Source: Nymphaea colorata
Lineage: Eukaryota > Streptophyta > Magnoliopsida > Nymphaeales > Nymphaeaceae
Assembly: GCF_008831285.2 (NCBI RefSeq)
Contig: NC_045142.1
Coordinates: 24,441,876 to 24,505,875, forward strand
Reading direction: 5' to 3'
Length of the DNA stretch: 64,000 nucleotides
The notes under the pieces are model-generated. The model did no database searches, was not told where the DNA came from, and worked only from the letters and a program-made list of their open reading frames with translations. Of the stretch, positions 40,901 through 53,318 are shown piece after piece (positions within the stretch are counted from its first letter, which is position 1; every line of letters begins with the position of its first letter). A program made the translations under genes and the position numbers.

Positions 40901-41262
40901 TTTGGCACTTTGTTTTTGGGTTACCTTTCTGAGCAAGAACTATGTTTTTGGTGGCTGCTTCTCAACAGTTACTCTTTGATTGCATTGCTGATTGTGGACT
41001 GAAAGACTTCCACGACAGCTGCTTCATTTAGCAAATTCTTTTAGGTGTATTGGAAACTCTAATGCATCCACTTGACTAATTGGAGCATGTTTAATTCACT
41101 GTTATGTGCTGGAACTGTAATAAGGTGTTCCAAGGTATAGTTTCATGCTGGCCTCTTCAGCAATCACAAGCATATTTTATAGAGTACTCTCGCTCCGGTG
41201 CGGACCCTAATGTTAACCTTTCGTGGATTTTCTCTTCAACTATATATTGTTGTTCAATTTTG
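37975..41262 (+). repeat. Duplicated unit, copy E
   Basis: The copy starts abruptly at TCTTTGCAGTATATGTTTCG and is collinear with copy C from about 22490 to 25763. Near 39580-39720 it carries words from both B (CCAAGCCACTAG..GTTAACGGAATAGAC) and C (CTTAATGCTAGTATACCC), so C has lost some sequence that E retains. It ends at CAATTTTGATAG, after which exon-like sequence continues (41263 onward) that C lacks. Confidence 0.85.
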
Positions 41263-42222
41263 ATAGAGCTACTCACACCCATAATGAAGAAGAAAAGAGC
41301 TCAATTACTAAAGCACTATCAGGTAAATATTGTATAAGCCCAAGTGACTGAACTAGTGTCCAAATGGCCTTCCTTTGAAATGTCGTTGCATCAAACACCA
41401 TCAAAATTTGCTTCAAAATGAGGACTGCATGTGATGTGCACCTTGGTAGGTCTAGAACATTAATGTCAACTATGCATGTTAAAAGTTTAGGGTGATATAC
41501 ATAGATACTTACATACATGCATATATATATATATATCCTCTGGCAATGCATTGGGCAGTATGCTGTGCTGGGCAGCCTTCCAGCTCAATTTTGATAGTGT
41601 ATCACAACTTTTTCTGGTGGTACATGCTTGATTTAAACAATCTTACCTCTAAAATGAATTTAACAAATGGTTCATGTTCGTATAATCTAATTAATATGTT
41701 GAAGTCGACATGGGTTTTATCCACCATTTCTGAACCTCTCCATGTTCATGAATTATGAGAACTTGAAGTTTTCCTGACTTAATATTTGAATATCATGACA
41801 TGCTAGTGACAATTAAACCTATAACCTGCTAAGTGACTCATCCTGCATTCATCTACTGTTATCTCTCATCTATTACCTAGATCTATAAAAAAAGTGTGTG
41901 AACCACCGCCATATTATGTAGCATTAACGTTCAGGACAACCCAAGATATTTCCATGTCTGCACGTATATTTGTGCATATAGAAACAGAGCTGCGACTTTC
42001 TAAATGCACTGAGGTATGGAATATCCAAATGTACATCAAATAAAATATAACAGAAAATATGACATTATTTCCTTGATCTCGTGAGTGTCTGGTTTACTGA
42101 GGTCATCTAGACGTAATGAAGGATCCATGCTGCTTAGATTTGCTTTGCTTTTGCAGGAAGAGATCGACAAGCTGTACAATACTTTGAGAGAAGGGAAGAT
42201 CTAAAAAAACTCATTGCAGTGG
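41263..42222 (+). other. Two exon-like segments downstream of copy E
   Basis: At 41263-41325 the frame reads ATHTHNEEEKSSITKALS and stops at a CAG/GTAAAT donor. At about 42157-42222, after a TTTGCAG acceptor, the frame reads RDRQAVQYFERREDLKKLIA and ends at a GTAATG donor. The phases fit (TCAG joined to GAAGAGAT gives SGRD). This supports one ancestral spliced gene running through the unit into this flank. I do not recognise the protein. The DNA between looks like an intron with an (AT)n run at 41521-41537. Confidence 0.45.
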
Positions 42223-45086
42223 TAATGTCTTCTTCATGTCCATACCTCCTTGCATCTGCGTTCATCATATTCTGTTAAATCAAGATAAAGGCGGTGAGCT
42301 TCATAGGCAGCCTTGTGGGCTTAGTCCAAGTTTGTTCACCAACCTCTCCTTCCATGGTTCTTTCTTTACTCTATGTACCACCTCAACCACTTGATATGTG
42401 ATGCTAACGGTGATCCAACAGGCTTCAGTCTAAGTTTTTGAGATCCTGCATCTATTTATAAATAAAAGTATATTATAATTCTGATAAACTGTAATTCCTT
42501 TTCTAAATATCATTAGTGTTTTTTATGGACCAAACTGCTTAATTTCAAGGAACTTATTAAATTGCACGGATCATACGTAGATCAAATGGTACCGATGTCT
42601 CAATTCACTGTGTACTTTCTCTGTTACTGTCCTTGTAAGGTACGATGGTCGGCTCTTATCTGGATTTATCTCTTAAAGGCCTGTTAATTGATTCCATCCT
42701 TGAATGTGCGTAGCCAATCTGCCATCCATCGCCGATTCATGAGTCTCTCCTGTCAACTTTTAACTATTTTTTATAATAATATTATGATATTGATCATGAC
42801 TTGTAAACGTTTTTTTGCATATTATATAAATCTGCAAAAACAATAAGAGCTATAACTCATCTACTGTGATTTTGTCAATGCCAGCAAGCCATACCATAAG
42901 ACATTTAATGAGAAGAAAAATAAGCATAATAATTAGGATTGGCACTCCTAAAAATGTATTATATAGTACTATTATTTGTCATCATAGTTTGAATATATTC
43001 AAATGTTTTAGCAAATATCTTATAGTTTGGCTTGCTGGCATTGACAAAATCACATTCAAGCAACCCCTTGAATCTGACCCGATCACTGTCGAACCCATAT
43101 TTACAAATAATCCCAATGAATATGGCCGTTGTAATGGTCTCTACTTCATCCTCTTTCTTGTAAATAATATGGAAATATTTTAAAATAATTTGCACATGCC
43201 ACGGAAAACGGGTCTGACACGAGTGCAGATATATAAATGAATCCAGATAAGATCCAAGACTACAATCGCAAAAATCTTTTTTTTGCATTCTCAGCTGTTC
43301 TGGATTCGACCCAGATCCGACTCTTTCATTTACTTAAACTGTTGTCCGACCTGAAAATAGACCAATAACCATATCCGATTGTGTGCAACTAATAATGGAT
43401 CTGGGTTCCCATCTGAATCCAAATTTAACTCTAGGATCTAAATTTAACTCCCGAGGTGTGGAAATTTTGAGCTTGTATCCAAACTGAACCGGGTCAGATT
43501 ACAGAGAAGCTCACCAACCCTTAGAAAAAACGCAAAAGTCTATTACCTCATACATGTATTGAACAAGCAAATTGTGAAGTTGGAAAGGAACCACACACTG
43601 ACTACACTTGGTGCCGTGCTATTTAAGCAAAGGATTTGGATCCAATATCCAAACTCTTTTTGGACCTTCAAGGATTGGATTAACGTGTGGGCTGGACCTC
43701 TACCCAGTTTTGAGTTGGCTCTGGACCAAAGAGACTCTAAAGATGGTCATGGCATTGATACCTGATCTGAGTCTATGCCTGATCAATCAACACATCCAAA
43801 TCCTTTCACGGATCCAAACTTAGATCCAAACTTGAGACTGAGCCCAGAGGCCTGATAAGAAATATGTCGATCTATTTCTGGTTCCCTGATAGGATCCAAT
43901 GGATCTCACCCAAGAAACTCCTTGTACGTACCTCTTTCTTTGCAACCAATTCCGGATCCCATTGAGTTTGGTGAAGATATCCGATCCATAAGACCAGCTT
44001 CAGGCGTACTCTCAGTGAAAGATACGCCAGCCTCAAGGTTATTCTGGTAAATTGATATTTGAATAATCCCTCTCAACGAACCCTCTGCCGCGGTTGCGAT
44101 TATAACTTTTCATCTAACGCAACAACGATGAAGACGCCCCAATGTTTGCCAAATATTACAAAGTCTGCCCTTTCGAAGAATTTTTTTTTTTTTGTTCTTC
44201 TTTGGGTCTCATTGTCTTTGTGAGATGTAAGTGGGTCTGATCTAGGGCTTTACCTAGTCTGGCTTACTTGGACTCGAATTTATCAGTTTCAAATTCAGAT
44301 TCAGATCTGACAGAACCAAATGCGTAAAAAAGACAAAATTCGGATCCGAAATTGGCCAGTATTCAGCTTGGGTTCTAATTAGATTTCAACCTCTATCTGG
44401 ATTCAGATTTAGTTTCGGTTGCAAAATCCGATTTCCTTTCAAATTGGTAGTAAATATTTTCCAATTATCTTGTATTATTTGAGGTACCATTGTCATTTAT
44501 ATTCAATTTCAGGTTTTTAATTGCTCTTAGCATGCATCAGCATATAAGTATGAGTAAATGTAAATTCTATGTGCCAATTGTTTATCAACTAGTCAGAAAA
44601 TTTTGATTAATGGTTTAAAGCACAAATGATAGAAAGTTAATTTCTCAAAAAAGATTCAATATAGTTATCTTACAAAACCATTGATTAAGATAATTGAACA
44701 ACACATAAATTAGTCAATATAGTCTTTTATATTTTGATCAAGCTACAAATTTCAAATTTTATATTATGTTCGAACTGTTCAAGCTTTTTACCGACAATGT
44801 TATGTCAGGGCGATAAAAATGTAAACTAATATTATATGATGAACGTGTCAATCATGTTTTTCTCATTGTTTCTTTTAACCGTTCATTATATTGGATCAAA
44901 CAATTTTGATTAAATAGTTAGGTGATTCTAGAAAAGCTCGAGCCATTATAGATATATATATATATATATATATATGTTAGATATTAGACACTTAAGTGCT
45001 ATGCAAATAAGAAACAATTTTTAACCAGATCAACAATTAAAAGAAAAACAATAAAACAAAAGATAAACACTAAATGAAAATGCTGT

Positions 45087-45117
<31 letters not shown>

Positions 45118-45153
45118 TTCTTCCATTTGATCTAAATGCAGCAAGAGTTCCAT
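42223..45153. other. Intergenic DNA with degenerate GGATCC-rich tract
   Basis: No gene was recognised. From about 43215 to 44030 the sequence is dense in GGATCC/GATCCA/TCCAAA words, like 1970-2350 near the left end, suggesting a decayed dispersed element. (AT)n runs lie at 44950-44974 and 45091-45117. Confidence 0.4.
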
Positions 45154-48100
45154 TGTCACACCCCGACCTTTTGACACCCAAACATTTTTTTTTTAAACAT
45201 AAAGCATCGAGGCCCGACTACTCTACAATTCAAAAGTGAAAGAGTTATGTCATTCAAAACAATGAGGCGAACTTTCATTTATATAATCATTTCAATTTAT
45301 TCAAAATCACATCTATATATAACAAAAATGCCCCAAACTATATAATTGATGCCTAACAAAAACAAGACATCAATAAAACCAAAATAAGACGCGCCGGCAT
45401 TACAAAAGACACATCCCAAAACCTTTCCAGTAGGACGTGAATGAAGCCATCTCCTCAACCTGCTGCCCCGGATCTGCCAAAACCTGAAAAAGAAACAACT
45501 GAAGGCTTAGCCTTCGTATTATGGCAACAAACCAGGAAAATACCAAACCCTCTTATATAGGGCTCAAATCAGAGAACAATTATCAAAATCATTCATCATC
45601 ATGTCGTGTCAGAGCACGACATGTACAAGCCACTCAATGGCCACAGTACACAATTTCAATCACATGCTTTCATATCAATCACATGCACATCAGTCACATG
45701 CAACTATATACATTACATTTTCATTAACTTTAGTGAATTAACAGTTTCTGTGGGTGCAACACAGGCACATGCACACCATGGGCGGCCTACAACCGAGAGA
45801 CAACCCTCGTGATGGCCCATAACAGTATGGATCAATTTCATTTGCTGCAGCGGTAGAGCACTCATCCATGGATGTGTGAAGTCCAAGGAGAAATACCTTC
45901 CCTAGGACACCCGGGTTGGGAAGGAGGGAGCCCAACGCTCCAAGCACAACACACAACAGTACCCTGGGGCCTTGCACCGCCTGCGCTCCGACAGGCGAGA
46001 CCAGTGGCGAGAACGGGACATCTCCCAAACATACAGTCACATTCCACTGGCCTCTCATCTCTTAATCGTTCATTATTATCATTAGAAGAATGTATTCACA
46101 GATTGACTGACTAGCTCATGAGGTTTGTACACTTCACGAGTGCACCCACACCTCCAAATGCCTCCACACGAGGTCTACTCATAATATTAACAGTCATAAC
46201 TAGCCGTCATATACTATGGGTACAATTACCCTCCAATCCATTCATTTGCATTATTGCCCACGACAATGTATATGCAACAAAATACACATTCATGTCAATT
46301 ATCGCATCAATCACATCTTTAAAAACTTAGCCAAACCACAGAGAGTTGTCTCGATCTGCGATTGGCTCGTAGCTGTCCTATGCAGTTATCATTCTATGAT
46401 GCTATCTAATGCACAATTGAGGTCGAGGAGACACTCGACTCGATACTCCGTCTCATCTGTCCTAAACAGTTATCAATTCTAGCATGCACATGCAAATGCG
46501 TCATTTTCAAAACAAACTACTAATAACCTTTCAAAACAGTTCATGTTATATATCCAAGCATACATATACTCATTCACATACTCATTCACGAAACAATCAA
46601 TCAATTCACATCACAATCATAGGATCCTGTGATCCTAAGAGCACATAATCACACAGTTGCCCTAGGTAGGGATTTGCCTGGCATGCCGCCATACCTGTGG
46701 CGCGCTCACAAAACTCTTCAAAATTACTCGACTTTCGAACTCAAGGTCGACGGGACGTGCCCGGTGAACCTACTGACATAAACAAAAAGTAAGATTCATA
46801 CTACATACCTTAACAATTCAAACAAATACAAAACAAAATTATTGAGGCACGTGTCATCGCCGCAAGAGGGTGTCGACGGGTAGTGTCGTCCTACAAGCTC
46901 TCCAATAGGCCACTTCCCAACCTCTTGCCGTTGCATGATACCAAACGACAAAACACAATGTTCGATCAATTCATCCTTAATACATTCTTAAATGCTTTCT
47001 TAGGATTAAAGTGTTTTCCCCAAAAATACCCACACTTAACGTACTCTTTCCCTAAATAACACCAAGATACGCCCATAAAAGGATGCACTACGTGCTCCCT
47101 AAGACGGTTCTCACTCTTCCCCACAACCTCACAATCACTACCACCATGCTTTCCTAATGCTTCGAAAATTAATCCATCATGCTTAACTAATCATTAAATA
47201 CATGAATCATCGCTTTCCAACGTAATCCTAAGTTTCCCCCAAAAGCAAAATCGCTAACATGGGTCCCAAATAATTAATTCTAAACTCTAACATGCTCAAA
47301 CAATAATTATACATGCTTTTATCGATAATATTCAATAATATAAGCTCAAATAGGCCTTGCTCACCCCAATCTAAGTGTCAACGCCTCCGACAACCACCTC
47401 AAGCAAGCTTACAATCGATCCCCAAATGATAGTAATTGTGCCAAGCTGCCACCACCAACACTGATACCAGGGGAAGAACGCATTCCCCAAACGGGAATCA
47501 TAACAAACAGTGATGAAATCCATGAGAAAGAGTGCTCGGAGAGTGTGTAGGCAAGGGGAGGCGCTGACAGAAAGGGGCGGGAAAGGGGCGGATAGAAGAG
47601 AGAGCGAGGGAAGGATGGTTCGGGCAGAAATGGGGAAGAAGGGCAGTGAGGGGGAGAGGACGTGAGAGAAGAGAGAGAGCCGGTGGGAGGGTGAGGGTGA
47701 GTGAGGAGAGGGACCGTGCGGGAGGGAGCTAGCGGAAAGGGGAAAGAGAGTGGCGAGATAGAGGAAGAGAGGACGTGCTGCAGAGAGGGCAAGGGAGCAT
47801 GAGAGTGGCAGAGAACATAAAACAAAGCACGAGAGAGAGAAAAAGAGTTTACCCAAGTGCCGCTGCCTCAGTCGCCGTTGTCACCACCGCCGCCGGCACC
47901 ACCTCCGTCTTCTCTCTTCTCTTCGCCGCCGAGCACCTCCGCTGTCTTCTTCTTCCTTGCGCTGGCACAAGTGGCAACGGAGGAGGAGGGGTCTTTGAGG
48001 ACGCGGGAGAAGAGGGAGAGGGGGAGGGGTCTCTGAGGAAGACGCGGGAGAAGAGGACGACGTCGGGCTCACACGCGGGTGGAGCTCGGGTCCCTCGACT

Positions 48101-48260
48101 TGCCCAACAATATGACTTGCCCACCAATTTAAAAAGTTGAAATTGTCTTTAGAAGCAGAAAAAGAAAAGTTTGTGAGAGCGGATGAGATTGGAACATGTG
48201 ATGAGAGGAGAAAGTGTCGAATCTTTGTTTTTTAAGGGAGTAACTACTGCATATTAATTA
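45154..48260. mobile_element. Possible LTR-like or large non-coding retroelement block
   Basis: The block begins TGTCACACCCCGACC, a frequent end of plant LTRs (or, reversed, a GGGTGTGACA 3' end). The following 3 kb lacks coding domains but is rich in CATGCACATCA-type words and ends in a GC-rich segment (47.5-48.1 kb). The far border is uncertain (about 48.2 kb) and no target duplication was found. It could instead be several unrelated pieces. Serine- and proline-rich open frames at 47.37-48.14 kb have no recognised domain. Confidence 0.35.
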
Positions 48261-48985
48261 GCCTTTGTATCACGTGAATATTTTAAATGAGAAAGTACGA
48301 AACCATGTTCTTTTGATAGTATCAATGTGACATCTAATAGGAAAGCTTTGGCAACACCAAATACCCAACTGCCCTACCAATCAATATAAATTAACATTTA
48401 ATGAACGGTTGGAACATTTGCATGCTTGTGCATGCATAAGAATTGGGTGGTCGCTGGCCGCCACTGGCCGCCGCTGTCAGGTGGGAGGGATCGGCCTCCG
48501 CCCCCACCCAAAGGCAGTGACGCTGAGGGTGTCAGACTCCTTTAGGGCTACAAATGACAAATGGGAGCTCGACTCGACGACTCGACACATATTTCGTTTG
48601 CCTTGACTTCAGCTCGAACTCAAGTTGTTGTAGAAGATGAGTTCAACCTCAACTTGATAGACTGAGTCGTAGCTGGAACTCAATTTGCTTAAGCTTGTTT
48701 ATCAATTTTCTTTATTTTAAGTTTGAAATCTCTATCTGGCCTAATTTAACTGTTATTATTATTATTCTAAAAATCTCAAATAAAATAGACAAACAAAAAA
48801 CAAAAAATACTTTTTTTTTTCATTTTTGAAAAATTTTCAGCCACTCAGCGTTTCAAATACCTTTACAATTTTTTTTTCCAGCTATTCGTGGTAACTCTAG
48901 CCAGGATTGCAACATATGGGTAATTTTTTAACCGAGTGCTTGATAAGAAAGATATCGTATTCGTGGAGCACATTTTCTAACACAT
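48261..48985. other. Spacer with GCTCGAC-type short repeats
   Basis: Around 48565-48690 short degenerate words such as AGCTCGACTCGACGACTCG and CAGCTCGAACTCAAG recur, a pattern often seen in decayed plant DNA-element ends. Nothing else was recognised. Confidence 0.35.
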
Positions 48986-49468
48986 GTTTCTACATTCAGA
49001 GGCAGATCAACAACATGCTTTAAACCTTTGAGTTTTGAATGTAATGGTTTTACAGCAATGTTTGACAGCAAACTTTGCATCAAATTTTAGAAGAATGAAA
49101 GAGGCTTCCAACTTCATATCAGACAAGGCTTTTAGCATTTTGCTAAGCATGCTTTGACTTTAGGAGAAATGAACACTGTAAAATATTGATTCTGTGGTTT
49201 GCATGATGCCCTTCTTGTTCTGTTAGTAGTTTTTGAAGGAGCATTATAGATCACAAGGAGCTCTGTTAGACCTTTATCAAGGTTAGTGGGTGCAGCCTAT
49301 TTTCATCAAAGCCATGCCTGTGCACTCGGCTCAAGAACCAAGCCGGCTACTTCCTTCCTAGAAACTGGATCACATCACATGACACTACACACTGGATGTG
49401 GAATCTGCTCTAATTTGGCCCAGGTTCATTTCTTAATCACCGTATAAGTAAGATGTATGACCATGTAA
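48986..49468 (-). repeat. Direct copy of the 3' flank of the BTB gene
   Basis: From CTACATTCAGAGGCAGATCA to AATCACCGTATAAGTAAGAT this matches 58371-58420 plus 59183-59608, downstream of the intact BTB gene. Here the two parts are continuous; in the right copy about 760 bp separates them. It then runs straight into the BTB 3' coding fragment, whereas about 1.8 kb lies between flank and gene at the intact locus. Confidence 0.85.
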
Positions 49469-49653
49469 ATCATCCTGTTTCCACCAAAATCAAAATGTGT
49501 AATCCTACTCCCCTCCTTGTTATCCGCTGCTCCTAGAGTGTTCCTCCTAAAAACTCTCTCTTCAATCCTACCTTGGTTGGTATGAGCCATCAAAACCTCA
49601 GACCAGAGTTCCACATCACCTCCTCTATTGCAGAAAACATGACTGCCATGGCT
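49469..49653 (-). pseudogene. BTB/POZ gene 3' fragment
   Basis: On the minus strand it encodes GSHVFCNRGGDVELWSEVLM, HTNQGRIEERVFRRNTLGAA and a diverged FDFGGNRMI, equal to about residues 385-446 of the intact protein. It lacks everything upstream of that point and the last ~20 codons, and is joined to unrelated DNA at 49653. It is a non-functional copy. Confidence 0.9.
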
Positions 49654-50291
49654 TTGTGGAAAGCCTTCCCAATGTTGAAAAGGGCAATGAACCAACAAGA
49701 ACAACTAACAGACCAATTCTAATCTTGAAGCAATCCATCTGACTGATCGAACAAACAAACTATAAAAATTCAAGAAAAGCATCCAAGCATCTATTCTTTT
49801 ACATGCTGAAGTTAAAAGATCAAAATCTCTTCTTCAACTAGCACCAAGCAGGCTCTGACTACTTCAGAATTTCAAACAAGAAAAAGTGGCAGCATGTTAG
49901 CATGTTTCCAAAGAAAGGGTATCTGGCACCGTGTCTGTCCTACCAATTCTCTGAGTGCACAATGTTGCTGCGCACACCAAACTCTAACTTCATATTCAGG
50001 AAAAGGAAAAGGGGGCAGTTTCATTTTATTCAGTGCTGCACATAGAACAGGTCTTATTCCTCAAAATGCCACTTTGCCCATTTGTTGGTGGTCACTATTC
50101 CATTGTTCTCTTTTACAAAGTAGCAAAGTTTAACTAAGAAAGTAATAAAAATCTGAAGCATACATATGGAAATACTTTTAAAAATCATCAGTATAGCACA
50201 TGGAACCTTTTTCTCATAGATATGAGACATGCAAAGTATAAGAGAAGACCTTTATTGCCGAAACTGGAATATCACTGGAATATCACAGATC
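49654..50291. other. Spacer without recognised features
   Basis: Non-coding DNA between the BTB 3' fragment and the tip of copy F. A short tandem CTGGAATATCA duplication lies near 50265-50288. Confidence 0.4.
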
Positions 50292-50383
50292 AGACACTTC
50301 TTCAGTCTACCGACATAAGCCTATAGACCATGCAGCTTCAAATTTTGCCAAAAACCAAAGCAGGTAAAGATAAAAGCCAACCC

Positions 50384-51169
50384 TTAGGGGGCCGTTTGAT
50401 AGCCACAAATTTATTTCTGGAATAAAATTTCCATAAATTACTGGAATTGATGAAACGGAAATATGTTTCCGTTTTTCCAAAACCAGCTTTTTTGTTTTGT
50501 TTATTTTTCTAGAAAAAAAATTCTTCGTTTGGTGGAAATGGTGAGGAAGAAGGAGGAAGGAAATGGTGAGGGAGGAGGGAGGAAAAAGGGAGCGAGGGAG
50601 GAGGGAGGAAAAAGGGAGCCAGGGAGGAGGGAGGAAGGAGGAAGAAGGGAGGAAGAGGAAGAAAGAGGAGGAGGAAGAAGGAGGAGGAGGAAGGAGAACG
50701 ACGCAGAATAGTGGAGCCTCAAGAAGCAGGCCCTTCTTCTCTTCTCCGTCAGAACCAGATCTAGCTTCCCTTCTTCTCTTCTTCTCCTTCCCTTCCCTTC
50801 TTCCCTTCTTCTCCTTCCTTTCCCTTCTTCCTTTCTTCTTCCTCCTCCCTCCTTCCCTTCTTCTTTCCTCCCTCCTCTCTCCTTCCCTTCTTCTTTTCTC
50901 CCTCCTCCTCCTTCCTTCCCTTCTTCTCCTTCCCTCCTTCCCTTCTTCCCTTCTTGCTCCCCTTGCTCCCCGTCCATTCTTCCTCCTTAATCCATCGGTC
51001 CAAAATGGAAAAATTTTTCCACCCGTGACTGGAAAAATTTTTCCACCCTGGAAAAATTTTTCCGGAAATATATTTCCGAAATCACCTCCAACGGTCCAAA
51101 ATTTTTTTCTGTGGAAAAACTTTAAAAATTAGAAATAAATTCCCTAGTGCCTATGAAATGGACCCTAGA
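50384..51169. mobile_element. Fold-back non-autonomous DNA element (hAT/MITE-like)
   Basis: The left end TAGGGGGCCGTTTGATAGCC and the reverse complement of the right end (TAGGGTCCATTTCATAGGC) form imperfect inverted repeats of about 40 bp, including a shared AATTTATTTCT. The interior is an almost pure purine (AGG/AAG) block at 50535-50700 opposite an almost pure pyrimidine (CTT/CCT) block at 50765-50965, so each strand can fold back. Three 14-bp palindromes GGAAAAATTTTTCC lie at 51007, 51031 and 51050. There is no transposase. A target duplication is not evident. Confidence 0.65.
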
Positions 51170-51639
51170 AGAAAACACCCACCAACTTGCAATTCTCAGT
51201 ATATTAACCACTGAACAAACTTCACGACAGCTGCAGCCCAAAAATCATTGTTTTCAAGTCATTAAAGACATTTTGAAGTTTGTTATCCATAAGAAAACCA
51301 ATTTTACATCCAATTTACTATCCCTTGTTGAAACTAGGACATGAACATGAACAACTATGAACATGAACTAAAACCACCATATCTTTTCAACGGGCACTGA
51401 GCATGGCAACAATGGGGAACAAAAAACAAACAAAAACAAAGCGCCTTTCGGTGAAAGGGTAAAGAAGCCCAGCCATGGAGAAAAAGTGAAAAGAGGATGG
51501 CAATAACACAAGCATGCCAAAAATAGAGCAATTGCTATCAAAATTATCAAAACCTTAGCACTATGCTTGCAACCAAAATGAACATGCAACATTCAAGTAT
51601 AAAGTACAGAAAGGCAGAAACAACATGCAAAACAATCAC

Positions 51640-52312
51640 AAGCCCCCCCTAGGACAAGCTCCCCCTAGGTCTTTGTGATGGAAGGGTTCATAACAAGATG
51701 AATTCCTCATACTACTCCTATTATAAGGGTTCCTTGAGAAAAAGAGAAAATATTGACTAGGCAAAAAGGTTTCTCCTACCCAACTAAAACACCACTTTCA
51801 AAGTTGAGGCGCTGAAGGTTGATAAGATGAAAGGATGGATTCCATAGCCCATGACACATAATTTGTAGGTGTAACTTTGAGGAATTGTCCGAGGGAAAGG
51901 TACAATAAATTAACTTAGATTATGGAAGAGATATAGCATACTAGAAATGAGAAACATACAATTCAGTCCTCTCAACCTAATCAGCAGCAGCAAGATTCAA
52001 TCTACTTGCTGTAACATATACAACCGGACTTCTAATTGCCACAACAATTGGTACTGACGCAGATCTTCAAATAAGTCAACAACTAATTCAGAATCAGGAA
52101 AATTTATAGCAGCACACCGTCTCATTTTTTCTTTGAGAAAGAAGCTCCAACTTGACGAGCAAAACAAATCACACATAGTCAAGCTATGATACCATGTGAA
52201 CAAAATGAATATCTCACAAACAGGCAAATCTATTGAATCACAAATTAATTTGTTAAGAATTAAGCTCTTTAAGAGCTTGATAAGACAATAAACAAAAAAG
52301 AACATGAGCTGT
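51640..52312 (-). mobile_element. LTR-retroelement remnant inserted in copy F
   Basis: On the minus strand a primer-site-like TGGTATCATAGC (52194-52183) directly follows a sequence ending in TTCACA, as at a 5' LTR border. Internal DNA continues to a purine-rich AGACCTAGGGGGAGCTTG tract at about 51650-51675. The LTR is short (52195 to about 52312 or slightly beyond) and there are no recognisable gag-pol domains, so this is either a deletion derivative or a small non-autonomous element. Confidence 0.5.
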
Positions 52313-52354
52313 TGGGATCTCCAACAGCTTGAAACATAGCCAATGCAGAGTCCT

Positions 52355-52406
52355 CGGCTCTCTACAGCTAAGATATTTAGCGGCTCTCTACAGCTAAGAT
52401 ATTTAG
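52355..52406. repeat. Exact 26-bp tandem duplication in copy F
   Basis: Two identical units (CGGCTCTCTACAGC...TTTAG) lie head to tail. Copy D has one unit at the matching place (about 29970-29998). Confidence 0.9.
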
Positions 52407-53264
52407 CTCGGAAAGCAGAAAATAAAAAAAATAAAAGATTACAAAAACAAGAAAATAAAAAATAAGAGATTACACAAAGCAAGAAAAAAAAAAAACATAC
52501 TGCTAACATAGTAGATGTCATCACATGATGATTACATACATATACGTTCACTCGTTTTAACAACTAGAAAAAAATCAATCAAATAATTCTGCTTCTCCTA
52601 GGATGCCTCAAGGAATAACATGAAAAAAAAAAAGATAAAGAATTTGCCTGAGAATACACTTATGAAAGCTAATAACAGACTTAGCGTACTCCATTGTGAG
52701 ACTCCATTGTGAGTGAAATACAAAAAAGCGCTGTTGAAGATAAAAGTACAAAGTGTAAATAGACACAAAAATTTCATCAAACAACTTGAGGACTAGCACA
52801 TTGAAGACAACAAATGAGTGAGAGAGACAGGAAAAGATAACATACAAGAGCTTCGTAGGCCATGGCAGATGCAGAGCTTAGCCACACACACACACATAGA
52901 CAAGAGAGAGAGAGAACAGGTTGACATAGATGTTTCAGAAACAACCTCATATGAGAACACCCACCCACCAGCGATTAGGCCTGGAAGCCTAGAGCACCTT
53001 TCTTCCGCAGGTCAGGGATGTAAATCAGAGACAAAGAATGAGTATCTAAGCAGAGAAAGGCGTTTTGTGTCGGCCATGGCCTACTCAGAACCCGGTGTGA
53101 GCGAGAGAAAGGGAGAGGGACTGGAGAAAGAAGGTTTAGTGCATACTGCATACCCTAAAGAAGAGAGGGAGCTTGGAGGGAGACGGGTCGCATGGTAGTT
53201 GAAGAGGAAGGGGAGACACTGGGGAAGAGCCTGCGGTTTAGAGTGAGCCTCATCATTGTGAAGA

Positions 53265-53318
53265 GGTATATTAAAGAACACCGCTAATGAAGGTATATTA
53301 AAGAACACCGCTAATGAA
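53265..53318. repeat. Exact 27-bp tandem duplication in copy F
   Basis: Two identical units (GGTATATTAAAGAACACCGC...) lie head to tail within the part of F that has no counterpart in D. Confidence 0.9.

Noticed and set aside
42866-43288. Overlapping frames of about 105 codons on both strands
   Set aside because: Low-complexity AT-rich DNA without domain, splice sites or a second copy.
47371-48140. Ser/Pro-rich and Ala-rich frames in the GC-rich segment
   Set aside because: Several frames on both strands are open at once owing to GC-rich, CT/AG-biased sequence; no domain or splice evidence supports a gene.
50501-51132. Long Glu/Gly/Lys-rich and Ser/Pro/Leu-rich frames on both strands
   Set aside because: They arise from the AGG/CTT low-complexity interior of the fold-back element.
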